Shown: piece after piece, positions 63,653 through 64,000 of the stretch
Layout of the letters: every line of letters begins with the position of its first letter
Position numbering within the stretch: the stretch's first letter is position 1
Assembly (NCBI GenBank): GCA_964479275.1
Contig: CAYZLR010000004.1
Coordinates: 22,331 to 86,330 of the forward strand
Length of the DNA stretch: 64,000 nt
From: CALLPQ01 sp964479275
GTDB lineage: Bacteria > Pseudomonadota > Alphaproteobacteria > Caulobacterales > Parvularculaceae
Reading direction: 5' to 3'
Program-made: the position numbers and the translations under genes
The notes under the pieces: generated by a model
Told to the model about the DNA's origin: nothing
Databases searched by the model: none
The model's input: only the letters and a program-made list of their open reading frames with translations

Positions 63653-64000
63653 CTGAACGCTCCATACATGAAAACTTTATCTTGCTATACCAAATCATAT
63701 TTCTGTGCAATTTTTAGCCCAACCCAGAATGCACGGCCATCAACAAAGATTTACACTGATAGTGTAAGTTTTTGATTAAATTTCATAATGGTGCGTAGGT
63801 TTTTCCTGAAGCGGGATTTTTACAAAGCATAATATAGCCTAACGGGTTTCAATCCCCTTTCATTGTCAATGCGATGTTATCCGCATATTGGCTCAGCTCC
63901 AGAAAGAACAAGCTTGTCGGCCGTATTCAGTCTATTACCTGTTTATTAAGAGCCCAATTCAAAATTACAATTGAGTGATTTCAGCGACTTATGATTCTGT
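63653..64000. other. Window-end gap without a gene
   Basis: 348 bases upstream of the TadG-like gene, presumably with its promoter. It includes the 17-bp palindrome at 63751. No reading frame of convincing size reaches the window edge and no RNA gene was recognised. Confidence 0.4.
63751..63767. promoter_or_regulatory. 17-bp palindrome upstream of tadG-like gene
   Basis: TTACACTGATAGTGTAA has perfect 7-base arms around GAT, about 100 bases before the TadG-like start. On the plus strand it is followed by GTTTTT. It looks like a TetR-type operator and could control the tad-like genes or a gene beyond the edge; a weak terminator is the other possibility. Confidence 0.35.

Overview
The window reads as chromosomal DNA of a fairly AT-rich, Gram-negative alphaproteobacterium. 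The supports are a complete division and cell wall (dcw) cluster in the alphaproteobacterial style, a perfect CtrA-type box (TTAA-N7-TTAA) upstream of mraZ, a RutR-like TetR regulator, a TonB-dependent receptor, Tad-type pilus proteins, and an interspersed repeat whose first half (GCATTTCCAGATCAAGTGG) resembles a repeat scattered through many alphaproteobacterial genomes. No rRNA, tRNA, CRISPR array, phage or insertion sequence was found. Genus cannot be assigned from the sequence alone.

Layout. 1-2.9 kb: a soluble lytic murein transglycosylase whose C-terminal tail is cut by a frameshift. 2.9-5.2 kb: a decayed hybrid sensor histidine kinase with three lesions. 5.2-7.6 kb: uvrB. 7.8-27.2 kb: the dcw cluster, all on the minus strand, in transcription order mraZ-rsmH-ftsL-ftsI-murE-murF-mraY-murD-ftsW-murG-murC-murB-ddl-ftsQ-ftsA-ftsZ. 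It covers peptidoglycan precursor synthesis from UDP-MurNAc to lipid II, septal synthesis, and the Z-ring with its membrane anchor. lpxC, often next to ftsZ, is not here. 27.5-39.1 kb: a mixed set of a lipoprotein M28 peptidase, an unusual predicted glycosidase, a GNAT acetyltransferase, a broken sulfotransferase, pyruvate phosphate dikinase, a flavin D-2-hydroxyacid dehydrogenase and yaaA.

39.1-52.8 kb is a nucleoside catabolic island. deoB, deoC and a two-domain aldehyde dehydrogenase run leftwards. A RutR-like regulator, cytidine deaminase and dihydropyrimidinase sit in the middle. deoA, a nucleoside hydrolase, ribokinase and a TonB-dependent receptor run rightwards. Together they would split pyrimidine nucleosides, send deoxyribose to glyceraldehyde-3-phosphate and acetaldehyde (then acetate), and phosphorylate ribose.

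53.0-56.2 kb is a tyrosine-degradation unit: a divergent MarR regulator, hppD, a VOC-family protein and fumarylacetoacetase, with two palindromes in the divergent promoter. 56.3-58.3 kb holds hpt-rbfA-truB, without infB. 58.4-59.2 kb encodes a membrane-anchored, alanine-rich repeat protein resembling LEA group 3 proteins. 59.6-61.2 kb encodes a HerA-like ATPase with an Arg/Ser-rich tail. 61.3-63.7 kb encodes two TadE-like pseudopilins and a TadG-like von Willebrand protein. The last 350 bases show no gene.

The most noteworthy items are the LEA-like repeat protein, the dispersed hairpin-bearing repeats (five clear copies, one degenerate), the VOC gene inside the tyrosine operon, the unusual glycosidase-like protein, and the three interrupted genes. 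No clearly new multi-gene system was found.
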